Source: Trifolium pratense (lineage: Eukaryota; Streptophyta; Magnoliopsida; Fabales; Fabaceae). Taken from it: a stretch of DNA of 64,000 bases. The notes under the pieces are model-generated. The model ran no database searches. It was not told where the DNA came from and saw nothing but the letters and a program-made list of their open reading frames with translations. Within the stretch, counting starts at the first letter, position 1. Each line of letters begins with the position of its first letter. The stretch spans positions 39,841,362 to 39,905,361 of the forward strand of contig NC_060061.1 of NCBI RefSeq assembly GCF_020283565.1. Direction: 5' to 3'. A program made the translations under genes and the position numbers. Shown one piece after another: positions 34,305 through 46,726 of this stretch.

Positions 34305-34535
34305 ATCGCACCTATCGTCGCCACGATGGCGTGTATTTTCGCCTCATCATGCCCACGATGGATCATATCGTGGTACGATGGAAGATTTTTTCAGGATTTT
34401 CTGCGTGCTTTTGATGTCATCATCGTGCCACGATGACAAGTCATCGTGGTACGAGGGAAAAGATTTGTTGCGGATTTTCTTCAATTTAACCGCCTTCTCA
34501 TCGCGCCACTCCAGAATTCATCGTGGGTACGATGG
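34305..34535. repeat. Cluster of CACGATG / CATCGTG palindromic motifs
   Basis: About nine CACGATG, TACGATG or CATCGTG elements in 230 bp within the gypsy LTR, many in inverted pairs such as ATCGTGGTACGATGG and ATCGTGCCACGATGAC. Also present at 52786-53016 with one base change. Confidence 0.65.
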
Positions 34536-34964
34536 TTGCGCTGCTTTATTATATTTTTGCCATTTTTTGCTGTCTTTTCCACTTTTCTTGCTTCTGGGTT
34601 AAGTAACTTCACTTTTTCAGGTATTTGCTTGCTTTTGGGTTTCAACTGCTATTAAAACTACCTAAATTACTACTGAAAACAATATATAATTGAGTGTCAT
34701 CAAGATAAAACTAAAAAGCTAAATGAGACGAAGAGAGTATTGAAAAATATATTGAAAATTAGTTTCAAATTTTAGAAATTAGTCATTATTTTTATTTTTT
34801 ATATTTTAGAAAATAAGTAAAAAAGACAATTGATTAAAAAATAAAAGTAAAAAAGACAATCATATTTAGCATAATTTACTCATTTATTGCAAAACTCACA
34901 AGCAAGAGACATGTACCAACCAAATATTATGTTTATCTCAAGCTGGAATGAAATATGGGTCCAT

Positions 34965-34984
34965 ATATATATATATATATATAT
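34965..34984. repeat. (TA)n microsatellite, short allele
   Basis: About 10 TA units; the duplicate locus at 53446-53534 has about 44. Confidence 0.9.
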
Positions 34985-35261
34985 ACGGGTCCATCTTTTT
35001 GGTTACATGCATGAAGAGAAAAGGAAAAAGAAAGAAAAAAATAAATAACAGGAGAGACTACTCTCTAGTGAAAATTACACCATTAACATCTTTAAAGAGT
35101 GGCTTAGTCAAAGTTCTTGGAGGCGTTGAAATCATAAACAATGTAGTATTCGCAACACCCCCCATTTTAGCTAGAACAACTGCACACGAATTTCCTTCCC
35201 GAATGGTATGAGAGAGAACCACCTCCCAGTCACGAGTAATAAGCTGTCGAATGCTCAAAAT

Positions 35262-35960
35262 CAGTGGCGGATCCAGGAATTTTAGGTGGTGGGGGCTAGA
35301 AAATGGTGTCTATATTTTTTCCTGATAACAAACAACATGCATCATATATCATCAACGTAAGACTCAATATCATTCAATCCAACAATCTGCCATGTTTAAA
35401 CCTCTCTTAGCTCATTCACAATGACAAAAAAACAACAACACAGTTACAACGATAAAAATAACTCGAAATACATAAAAGCTTAAATGAATTACAATTGTCC
35501 TTTACGAGACTTTATATTTTGAAAATGTTTGATAATTTTTTCAGTGTCAACATTATCAAATATGTCACTCTATGTAACTAAACAGTCATTCAACCACTCA
35601 TCTCCACTACGATTCCATAATCCATTCTGAACTTTAACAATTGAAGGGAAGTAAAAAGAAGACTAGAAGAGGAAGAGACAAAAAATGGTTGGGAGATAAA
35701 GAGTGGCTAATTCCAAACTAATTCGTTTTGAACAAATGTATAAGAGAGAGTTTGTATGAAAATTTAAAAATTAGGGTAATAAAAAATTGGAAATTAAAAA
35801 AATAATTTTTTGTTGAATTGTTATAGTGGTTAATAGGTCTAATCATGGGGGATAAACTAAAATATATTACTTTACTACTAGATTAATACTATTAAAGGAT
35901 TTTTTTTTTTTTTGGTGGGGGGCTTGAGCCCCCATGAGCATATGCATGCATCCACCCCTG
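35262..35960. mobile_element. Non-autonomous hAT element 1 (inside LINE)
   Basis: Begins CAGTGGCGGATCC and ends GGATGCATCCACCCCTG-like (inverted CAGGGGTGGATG), flanked by the perfect 8-bp duplication CTCAAAAT (35254-35261 and 35961-35968). 699 bp with no transposase. It splits the LINE RNase H sequence. Confidence 0.85.
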
Positions 35961-36553
35961 CTCAAAATCTCATTAGCAAAACGGTGATGAGGAGAGACCC
36001 CACTGCGGAATAGATTAATCGCCTGAAGCGAATCTGATAAACAATTAGCCTTCCTGTAACCATTCTCCCAACAGATTGTTAAACCATCAGCAAATCCATT
36101 ATTTCAGCGAAAAGAATGCTTTTAATTGACGATTTACCATAAAATCCTGACATGAATTCACCGTTATGGTTTCGCAGGAGACCACCATAGCCTGCAGAGT
36201 TTAAAGAATCCAACAAGCTCCCGTCCACATTAAGGCATATCGTTCCTTCCATAGGCCTAGCCCACGTCACGAAATGAGGAATAGACGCTAGAGTCTCTGC
36301 TGTTTGTGTAGAGCCAAACGCAGCGGAACAAGCTTGCCGCAAAGAATCTATTTTTATTACACTTGTAATAACACTTTTGTTTGTGGTTGTCAAAAACGAA
36401 CTCATTTCTTGCACACCAAATCACCCACATAATGATAAAGAAGATTCTACTATGCTTCATGCCCTGCTTCTTATACCAAGTGAAATTGTCAACATCTTGG
36501 GAAGAGTTGGGGATAACATGTAAACCATAAGCTCGCCAAACACTAGCTGCATC

Positions 36554-37174
<621 letters not shown>

Positions 37175-39065
37175 GCTGCGTCATTACAAGTGAATAAGCA
37201 GTGCTCAATACTTTCCGAAGCTATTGCACAACGCGAACAGATGTCTGTAGTACAAACATGTCTATGATGAAGCACCGCTCAAGTTGATATAGACATGTGG
37301 ATAGCTTGCCAAGTAAAGAACTGAATGTTCGCCGGAAGTTCAAGCCGCCAAATCGACTGCCAGTTAGGATGATCAAGCAGAGGGGTATGATTTGAGAGCC
37401 AATTATATGCATCCTTGACCGTGTAGACACCTGAAGTCGAATTATCCCAAGTCCAGACGTCAGGGAGGTTCATCACTAAACGTGGTTGAAACATAGTGAT
37501 AGCATTCAGGTTCCACTCGTCGTTAGCCCATACATCTTTAATTTTAACCGCAGTATCTTGTATCGCTACAAAGGGCACAACCGTGCACAATCTCTCTTTA
37601 AGAACCCACGAGTCATACCAAAAGCAATTGATTCTCCATCACCGATTTTGAATTTAAAACAATCTTTCAGCCTACTCATGGCCTTCTTAACATCATTCCA
37701 TATTACAGAGCCACACACAACATTTTTATTAAAAGGGAGTTGGCCCTTCAAATAAATATCTTCGAAGATTCTAACCCACAGTTTATCCGAAGATTGAAGA
37801 ATTTTCCAAATAAGTTTGCCAAGAAGAGCAACATTTTGAGTTCTAGCGCGCGCATCTCACACCTAGACCTCCATATTTACGAGGTTGTGTGATTTTATGC
37901 CAACTGACAAGGTACACATCCCTTTATCACCTGCACCTTTCCAAATAAATCTCCTAACAGTTTTTTTCCAAATCTTCACACACGCTTTGTGGCATCCAGT
38001 TAATTTGCATGTGGTAAGAGGGCAGCGAGGATATGATTGAGTTTGCCAAAATTACTCTCCCTGGCCTGTTCAACAATCTACTCTTCCAAGATGCCAATTT
38101 AGCCGTGACTCTATCATACACAACATTGAAATCCTGCTTGCGAACTCGACCATAGAACATTTTAAATCCCAAATAGTTCTCAAACCTGTCTGTGGCTTGT
38201 ATATAGGAGCAGTTCGCAATACTTTCTCTTTTACTACGCACCACCCCCGAAGAAGTACAAAACTTCGATTTAGCATGGCTTATCATTAGACCAGACATTG
38301 CACAAAAGTTTTTTAAGACCTCATCAATAACCCGGGTCTGCGTTGCAGTAGCTTTCGCAAAAAGAAGAATATCGTCTGCAAAGAAAATATGAGAGAGTTT
38401 CGTACCGTTCTGAGTCATTTGCATAGGCTTCCACCTCATATCTCGAACCTGCTTGTTAATCAAGATGTTACATACATAAAACAAACAAATAGGGTGACGG
38501 CGGATCTCTTGCCTGAGTCCTCTCGTTGATGTGAACGCGTCAGTTTTACTACCATTCCATAAAATCGTGTTAGATGCTAACGTAATACCAAACATAATGA
38601 GAGATATGATTATAGGTGGGAACTTGAACTTCACCAGAGTGTCTTTCAAGAAGTTCCAATTAACACGATCATATGCCTTATCCAGATCCAATTTGAAAAC
38701 CATATGACCTTTTTTCTTTTTGATTTCCTCATAAATTGCAGTACTTCTTGTAATACAATTGCATTATCCTTGGTACTTCTGCCAGGATAAAACTATTTTG
38801 GAGCAGGCTGACAATACCATCCAAGAAAGGTCTTAGTCTAGACACGATAATCTTGGATATCAATTTATAGGAGATATTACATAAACTAATCGGTCTAAAA
38901 TCCTTAAATGTGTTATGGCTGTCTCCCTTCGGAATTAACACAATAAGAGCTTCACACACTTGAGGATCATAAGTACCTGTAGCAAAGGCAAGCTTAACAA
39001 AATTCCAAAGGTCATCGCCCACTATTTCCCAAAAAAGTTTGAAGAAGATAGGTTGAAATCCATCA

Positions 39066-39265
39066 CGGTTCTCTAAATAGAGAATAAATAACTAATAATA
39101 ATGAATTAGTTCAAATAGTAAAAATTATGATTTCATTAAAATTGTGGTCATGAATTTTATCTCTAATTTTTTGTATGAAAAAAAAAATTAATTGGTAATA
39201 AAATTTTCGTAAATAAAATATAATTTTTTTTTTGTACAAAAAATATACAATTTTATTAGATTTAA
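39066..39265. other. Ancestral unit backbone, no gene
   Basis: Matches 16318-16495 (GGTTCTCT..ATAGAGAATAAATAAC), confirming the right edge of the LINE. Confidence 0.55.
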
Positions 39266-40424
39266 GGGTAAATGATCATTTACCCCCTTGCAAAATAAGC
39301 AAATTTTCGTTTACCCCCCTGTGCATATTTTTTTTCTGTTTACCCCCCTGCAAAAAATAAATTCTCTCATTTTGCCCCCTGGCTGTACAGCAGGACATGT
39401 GACTGTGCAAATCTGCTGACGTGGCTTGTACACATGGAAAAAATCATTTATATTTTTTTAAAAAATTACACGTCAGATTTTTTTTTTATAAAAAATAAAT
39501 TTTTTTTCCTACAAAATAAAAAAACCAATTTTCTTATTTTCTTTTCCCAAAATAAAAAAAAAAAAATTCCTACAAATTATTTTTTTTCCTACAAAATTTT
39601 AAAAATTATATTTGTTATCCTACAAACGAATTTAAAAAAAAAATTCCTCCCAAAATAAAAAAATGAATTTTCTTATTTTACTCCCAAAATAAAGATTTAC
39701 TCCGAAATAAAGTTTATTTCCAAATTAAATATTTTAAAGATTTATTTTCAAATCTCTTTAAATTAAAAAAAAAAAACATAATCTTTAATTTTTAAAAACA
39801 AAACTTTATTTTTTTTTGTTAATCTCTTTGAATTAAAAAAAAAATAGAAGAAGAAGTTTTATTTGTGTTTTCCTCTTCTACCAAAATTATATGTGATATT
39901 AAATTATGCAGCAAAAAAAATTAAGCAAAATTATGCTTCAATTCTTATGTGATATTAAATTGTGCAGCAACCTTAGCTTGTACTATTTTTTTTAATTAAA
40001 AGATATTTGAAAATAAATCGTTAAATTCTTTATTTTGGGGACAAAATAAGAAAATTTAATTTTTTATTTATGCAAAAAAAGTTATTTTTGTACGAAATCT
40101 TTTTTTTTTTTTATTTTGTAGGAAAAAAATTATTTGTAGGAAATTTTATTTTAAATTTTGGGAAAAAAAAATTCGTTTTTTTTTTGTAGGATTTTTTTTA
40201 AAAAAAAAATTATGTGACATGGAATTTAAAAAATAAATATAAATGATTTTTTCCACGTGTACAAGCCACGTCAGCAGATTTGCACAGTCACATGTCCTGC
40301 TGTACACCTAGGGGGCAAAATGAGGGAATCTATTTTTTGCAGGGGGGTAAACAGAAAAAAAATCTGCATAGGGGGGTAAACGAAAATTTACTTATTTTGC
40401 AGGGGGGTAAATGATCATTTACCC
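39266..40424. mobile_element. Foldback MULE-type element with 9-bp target duplication
   Basis: Begins GGGTAAATGATCATTTACCC and ends with its reverse complement; the inverted arms exceed 200 bp and are about 95% identical. The flanks are a perfect 9-bp repeat TAGATTTAA (39257-39265 and 40425-40433). Arms contain repeated GGGGGGTAAAC motifs. The core is almost pure A/T and partly self-complementary. The sister unit at 16,626 lacks it. The 9-bp duplication and long inverted repeats point to the Mutator superfamily. No transposase. Confidence 0.8.
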
Positions 40425-40692
40425 TAGATTTAATTTATTGAAAATAGTAAATCAATTTTTGAATAAATCCATATTAGACGGTTTGCTACTGTACGATGTA
40501 ATAATAGTCCTTCCATATATTCTTCAAAAAAATAGTCCTTCCATATTCGTTAACTAGAAGATGTGACATGCACATGCACTCATGACCACGCACGGGAAAC
40601 CCAACCCCACTTTGGTACGGAGTATATAGCAAGAGAAACAATGATAAATTGACATGTATCATAAAAAAGTTATATATGTTTTTTAAGTATTA

Positions 40693-41128
40693 CTCTCACT
40701 TTCCCAAATCTTTTAGCCTTTTTAGCTTTTTAATTTTTTCTCAAAATTTTGGTTTTTTTAAGAAATTGATGCATATTTAGTGATACTTTACCATTTGTAC
40801 CCTTACAAAATTAAAACATTAATTAAATATATTTTATCTTTCTTAATAAAGTAAGGGAAAAAATAACTTGGAAAATGCTAAACAGTGCCCCCGGGGCACT
40901 GGTTAAGCATCTTAAAATAGAAATTATGTCTCGAAATACGTGCATTCAATACCTCAAAAGTACAAAAAGTTATCTTTTCAATATAAATTTTATTTTTCAT
41001 TTCCTTTTTAGGTATGCTTAACAAGTGCCCCGGGGGCACTGTTTAGCATGACCCAAATAACTTTACTTATCATTTCTTAATCTTCGTGCAAAACTCCAAA
41101 AAAAACTAAAGTTTTGAGACGGAGGGAG
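40693..41128. mobile_element. Stowaway-like MITE, carrying a nested element
   Basis: Ends CTCTCACTTTCCCAAA and the inverted CTCCCTCCGTCTCAAAAC, with TA on both sides (40691-40692, 41129-41130). The inverted repeats are imperfect. It is interrupted by the MULE-type MITE at 40870-41054. Confidence 0.45.
40870..41054. mobile_element. 185-bp MULE-type MITE with 9-bp target duplication
   Basis: Terminal inverted repeats of about 40 bp include ATGCTAAACAGTGCCCCC and its complement, each containing the GC palindrome GTGCCCCCGGGGCAC. Flanked by perfect AAATAACTT (40861-40869 and 41055-41063). Confidence 0.8.
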
Positions 41129-41266
41129 TAGTACTCTACTACCAAGCATCAACATAAGAATCTTCATGCAAAACTCCTTCAAAATGTTATTAGAGATTCA
41201 ATCCAGCATCGTAGCTAGTGAGAACACAATATATGTAGTATACAACACATTGAACACACCATGTTG

Positions 41267-41648
41267 GGCTCTGTTTGGTAACACAAATAAGCTAGCTTAT
41301 AGCTTATTATATGAGTTTATAAGTTTGTTTCAAAAAATTAGAGGTGTTTGGTAACAAGCTTTTTGTACTAGCTCATAGCTTTTTTTCAGATGCTATTTCA
41401 AGTAGCATTTGAGCTTATAGCTTATAGCTTTTTACACTTTATTCCATTTTTACCCTTTAATTTAATAACTACCCACTCTAAAAAATAAACTACCCACTAT
41501 CAATTATGTAATTTTATATTTAATAACCTCTTTAAAAGCTAATTTTACCAAACACTTTAATTTCAATAAGCTATCTTTTCAGCTATCAGCTATCAGCTAG
41601 CTTTTCAGCTATCAGCTAGCTTATAGCTTATTTTTACCAAATAGACCC
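41267..41648. mobile_element. 382-bp MITE rich in AGCTATAAGCT motifs
   Basis: Ends GGGCTCTGTTTGGTAA and the inverted GGGTCTATTTGGTAAA, followed by mirrored arrays of TAGCTTATAGC and CAGCTATCAGC. The sister sequence at about 6270 (ACACCATGTGGTCAC) is the empty site. Target duplication is short, TT or less clear, so the superfamily is uncertain. Confidence 0.7.
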
Positions 41649-41893
41649 TTGGTCACTAAATTCTAGCTAGAGAATACATGCCACAGTAAGTCAGTAACTA
41701 CATATGCATCTTTAACAAATCACGGATACATTGAAATAACTAGTCAACTAACAATTTGCCATTAATAAAACATAATACATTAAAATTGCATATAATTACA
41801 TGACATGATTTTAAAATAAAGTTCAAAATGTGGATATATCATATATGTGATACTAAATAAATGAAACAAAGCTAGCACATTAGCTTCTTATTT

Positions 41894-43419
41894 TCATTTA
41901 CTTGAAAACTTATTAAACAATTCCACTGCTAATCGTGGCTTTGCTACAACCGTCAATGGCGCATCAAGAAACAGAACACTATTGGAGTCGACGCAATTAA
42001 TTCTTGATATATCAGAAGGCGCACTCCAAGTGAATCCATGGAGTAACCTAGCTAATAGCAATATAGTCATTGTGGAGCCAAGCATGACACCTGGACAACC
42101 GCGCCTTCCGGTACTAAAGGATATGAACTTTAAATCTGGCTCTCTCAATGATATATCAGACCCGTCGTTCTTGAGATGACGTTCTGGTTTGAATTTGTAT
42201 GGTTCGCTCCAAACTTTTGGGTTTCTCCCAAGACCACTTCTTCCAAGCAATACATGGCTACCCTTTGGTATCAAGTAATTTCCAACCATTGTATCATTCA
42301 TCGCGACATGGGGAGGAATAAAATCTGTAATGGGATGAAGGCGGAAAGCTTCTCTTGCGCAAGCCTTCAAGAAGTTGAGTTTAGGAATATCTGATTCTTG
42401 GACCAATCTATCTTTTCCAACTATATTGTCCAATTCTTCAGTGGCTTTTTGAAATAGTTCGGGTTGATTTAACATTTCGGCCAATGTCCATTCAACCGCG
42501 TTTGATGGATTGTCTACCATTGCCATCATCAATTCCTGCATAGAAGTTTAATGCGCACATAATATAAGTTTAATTTAAATCTACTAAATAGTCACAAATA
42601 TTTAAATGGTGAAATTATTTAAATAATTCATTTTTTGACAAGTTAATCACCTATAACTTTTTTTTTAACATGGTTGATGTTGCATTCCATTAATCTTAAA
42701 TTTTATTCTTATAATTTGGCTAGGAAATGATCTTTTTTACTAATGTACTATAAAAAGGTGTTGTAATAGAAGAAAGATATATAAAAGCAAGGGAGCAAAT
42801 TTTGTCTTACAATAACTTGTGCCTTGATTTCCTTTGTTGTCAATAATGGCTTATTATTGTCATCTTTGAGGGAGATCAAAACATCTAGCAAGTCCTCTTC
42901 AACATTCTTTGCTCCATCATTCCATTGGTTAATTCTCTCTTCAATGATGGAATCATGATACTTGTTCATTATCCTCATTGCATTTTTTATCTCCCCCTTA
43001 TGGCCATCTAAGTCAAGTAACCTCAACGATGGGATATAATCAGATACAGAGAAAGCAAAAACATAGTTAAGCAATATGAAAACAGCATCAACATGTTCAA
43101 CTTCCTCAACACCAGGCCCTCCATCCTTCATACCTTTTCCAAAGTACCTTCTATTAAAAAAAGATTTCCTATACACATTGCCACAATAATGTTGAGTAGC
43201 AATCCTAACATTCACAAGGCCGCCATTATTACATTTGTTGTACACGTAAAACATAAGATTATCTGCTTCTTCGTTTCTTTTGTTTTGAAGCCATTGATGT
43301 CTGCGTGGAGAGAACAAATCTTTAGCAATAATTTTCTTCATCTTTTTCCATTGTTCGCCATAGGGTGCAAAAACTGAGGTCATGTAGCCATTGGAGATAA
43401 TATCACTGACCACACTTAT
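41894..43419 (-). pseudogene. CYP79: CYP79 copy 3, 5'-truncated at the duplication junction
   Basis: Exon 2 (42535-41894, 213 codons plus stop) is complete with [16 protein letters not shown] and [10 protein letters not shown]. Intron 42810-42536 (275 bp). Exon 1 is present only from 43419 to 42811 (203 codons) and lacks the first 100 or so residues, including membrane anchor and PPGP hinge, because the tandem duplication junction falls here. Upstream of it the DNA switches to Sirevirus gag-pol. A chimeric frame opens with an ATG in retroelement DNA at 43455. No lesion is seen within what remains, and the lost part should exist where the second duplication copy ends, beyond the window. Confidence 0.9.
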
Positions 43420-45683
43420 CTTCTTAGGTTTAGATGACCAAGTTTTTGGTGCCACAATTTTATTTCATCTTCTTTCGTGATTAAGCATGTCGACACATTT
43501 GCCTCTTCTTGGGGAACCCATAAGTAGCAGTTGTCTTTTGATCTGACGCCCCTCATCAAAATTTCACCCTCATCATTTGTAACCAAACATTCAGACTTGG
43601 TGAAGTTTACCTTCATCCCTTGGTCGCATAATTGACTGATGCTTATTAAATTTGCAGTCAATCCTTTTACTAACAACACATTGCTTAGTTTAGGCAAGCT
43701 ATTACTGTTGAGCTCCCCTATACCAACAATTTCTCCTTTAGTACCATTACCACAAGTTACAAAACTAGTTGAGTAAGACTTTAAGTCAACAAGAAATTTT
43801 TCAATTCCGGTCATGTGTCTTGAACAACCACTATCAAAATACCAGTCTTCCCTTGATGAAGCTCTAAGTGATGTGTGAGCAATCAGAGCAGTAATCTTCT
43901 TCTCAAGTTGAGTATCATCACTGGTCTTCACATTCTTACCTTTAGGTTTCCATTCTTGTTGAGTGGAGGCAGTTGTGGAAACTGGTTTAGGCTGATGATG
44001 CATGTTAGGGTATCCAAACAATTTGTAACAAAAAGGTCTTATATGCCCTTTTCTGCCACAGTAGTGACATATCCAAGAGTGATGTTTTCTTTTGTTCTTT
44101 GACAAGGGATGCTGCTTATGATGTTGTAGCATCTGTTGAGGCATCTTTCGCTTATGAGTTTCTTTTGGATGCATGTACGTGAGATCTGGGCTGTAACCTT
44201 TGTGTTTGTTGACATTCTCATAACTAAGCCCAATATGTTTAGGCTTTAGAACATTTTTCTCTAAGATTTCTTCTAGTTGACCATCAGCTTTATGAAGTTT
44301 ATCAAGATGATCATCATCTTTATACAACATGTCAGAGAATTTTCTCAAACGCCAAATGTCAGCATTTAATTTTTCAATGACTTCCTTAGCTTCATCAAGA
44401 TCAGAGGATAAATAATTTACCTTCTTCTGGAGCTCATCCATCTTTGATATATTTTCAACTTTTTCTGCCTTCAATTGATTGATGGTTACCTTTTGTTTCT
44501 CAATGACTTTGCATATTTCTCCACTCTTGAGGCAGAGTTCTCTGTAAGAATCAGCAAGTTCTTCGTAGGTTACCTCTCCATCACAAGATTCTGCATCAGA
44601 TGTAATAGTACCTGTTAAGACTGAGATATGTTTGGCAGTCACAGATGCTGTATCATCTTCTGAGTCATCATCATCAGACCAACTGACAGTTAGTCCTTTC
44701 TTCGTTCTTTTCTGATATGTTGGACATTCAGGTCTGATGTGACCATATCCCTCGCATTCGTGACATTGAATATTCTTGTTTAAGCTTGACCTTTCATCAC
44801 TCTTAGGTTTTCCTTGATTCACAATGCTGCGCATAGTGCCTGGAGCATCATTCTTAGAATTTGGTCTGGGTCTTTTGTCCATTTGTTTTAGAACTTTGTT
44901 GAACTGTTTTCCCAGCAACTCCATAGCTTCAGAGATACTTTCATTAGATTCTTCATCCTCTTCTAGATCTTCTTCATCATTTTTGGATGAAAAAGCAATG
45001 CTCTTATTTTTCTTTTCACTTCTTCCATTTACAACACTTTCATAAGTTTGGAGTGATCCAACCAGTTCATCCAGCTTCATCTGAGATATGTTTTTGGCTT
45101 CTTCCATAGCTGTGACTTTCATATCAAATTTCTTTGGAAGAGATCTGAGCAATTTTCTTACTAACTTTTCTTCGGGAATTTTCTCCCCCAAAGCATCAAA
45201 TTGATTATCATAATCTAGAATAGTCATATGAAAATCTTGAATTGTTTCCTCATCCTTCATACGTAAATTTTCAAATTGAGTAGTAAGGATCTGTAATTTG
45301 GACATTTTTACCTGAGGAGTACCTTCATGAACAGTTTCAAGAATCTTCCATGCTTCCTTGGCTGAGACACATTTTTTGATCAGTTTGAAAATGTGTTTGT
45401 CTACCCCATTGTATAATGCATATAATGCTTTTGAGTTTCCCAAAGCAAGCTCATCTTCTTCTTTAGACCAGTCCTCCTCAGCTTTTAGTTCAAGTGTTGG
45501 CTTTCCATCCTTGTCCATGACCACAGGGGGGTCCCATCCTTTCAGAACAGCTTTCCAAGTTTTGCTATCCATAGATTTTAGGAAAGCAATCATGCGTGAT
45601 TTCCAATAATCATAGTTGGAGACACCAACTAGAAGCGGTGGTCTGCTTACAAGCCCTCCTTCTTTGTCCATGTTGCCAGACAT
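43420..45683 (-). pseudogene. Truncated Sirevirus gag-protease (duplicate)
   Basis: Duplicate of 24939-27202: the same ATG, gag, both zinc knuckles and protease (FDSGCS), ending inside GAG-pre-integrase ([10 protein letters not shown]) at the duplication junction, where the frame stops within a few codons. Integrase and RNase H are lost. It stays downstream of a complete 5' LTR and so may still be transcribed toward the truncated CYP79 copy 3. Confidence 0.9.
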
Positions 45684-45735
45684 TCTCCCTGGAGCTCACC
45701 CTATAACCAGAAAGGGTGCCTGCTCTGATGCCAAT

Positions 45736-46721
45736 TGAAATCTGGCACGCAGTGAACACAATGCTGCACAGGATGCTATAGCATATGTTGCAGCAAGACA
45801 GTCGCAGAACACAGTAAATAAATAAATAAATTGCAGAACAATAAATAACGCAGATAATTGTTAACCCAGTTCAGTGCAACGTCACCTACTCTGGGGGATA
45901 CCAATCCAGGAATGAATCCACTATAATAGCTCTAGTTCAAAGCCCTCGACCAACACCCGGTACTTGACTTATCACCTAGACACTACCCGTGCAATCCTAC
46001 CTAAGAACCTCTTAGATAATGAGACCCCGTCCCAAATTCCCTCTAACAACACATACCATGTTGCTGTCAATAATAATAATCAGGATGGAGACACTCTCCT
46101 AAAAACTAGACCACACTCTTGCTTAAAAGCTTATGAGTGAATCACACACACTAACTCCGTGCTTCAAAGCTTAGGAGTAGCTTACAATAAACAACACAAA
46201 CACAGTCCTAAACTTGCATCAGATTGACACAAGAAAGGCTCACAAAAAGGACACACTAAACCTTAAAAAAACTCACGCTTTAGTAATACACGGTTTAGAA
46301 AATACATGAAAATAATAGCTTGAGGCTTCACATATTTATAGTCTTCAATGTCTTGATGGGCAAGCTAGGGTTGCAGACAAAAACCCTTGCAACAGCTGCG
46401 GCCAAACCTAGATTAAAATTGAAAATATGTTTTGTGTTGTACCAAACAAAAAAAAACGAACAAAAATATAATATAATTATATTTTTGTTTTTAATAACTT
46501 TCCTTAGGCCGACTTGGACAATTCTTGTGCAGTAAGTCTCGTCTTGCATATACACACGTGCTGGAATTAATATTTGAAGCAAATCTTGAACGAGATTGAC
46601 AGAAAAAATTCTGCACTTAAAACAGAGCATCAGGATGCTGTACGATGATGCTACAGCATCGCGATCCAGCATCTGGCTGGTTGGCTTTTGCAAAATTTTA
46701 TCCAATCTCAAAAACCCAACA
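45736..46721 (-). repeat. Sirevirus 5' LTR (duplicate)
   Basis: Identical to 27255-28240 as far as I can see, including A at the position that is G in the 3' LTR. The target-site bases TTCAT follow at 46722-46726. Confidence 0.95.
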
Positions 46722-46726
46722 TTCAT

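Larger units (their letters stand above)
32236..34699 (-). mobile_element. Ty3/gypsy LTR with primer site, internal region lost
   Basis: On the minus strand an LTR begins TGACACTCAATTATATA (34699) and ends ACCACCGTCA (32263), followed by a primer site TTTTTGGCGTCGTTGCCGGG (to 32236), the form used by plant gypsy elements. The LTR is 2437 bp including a nested solo LTR at 32832-33897, so about 1.37 kb natively. No gag or pol follows, so the element survives as an LTR plus a short leader. Its right end adjoins backbone sequence shared with 16,050. Confidence 0.65.

Noticed and set aside
34378..34655. Plus-strand frames with start codons
   Set aside because: They lie within a gypsy LTR and are duplicated only because of the tandem duplication; no coding features.
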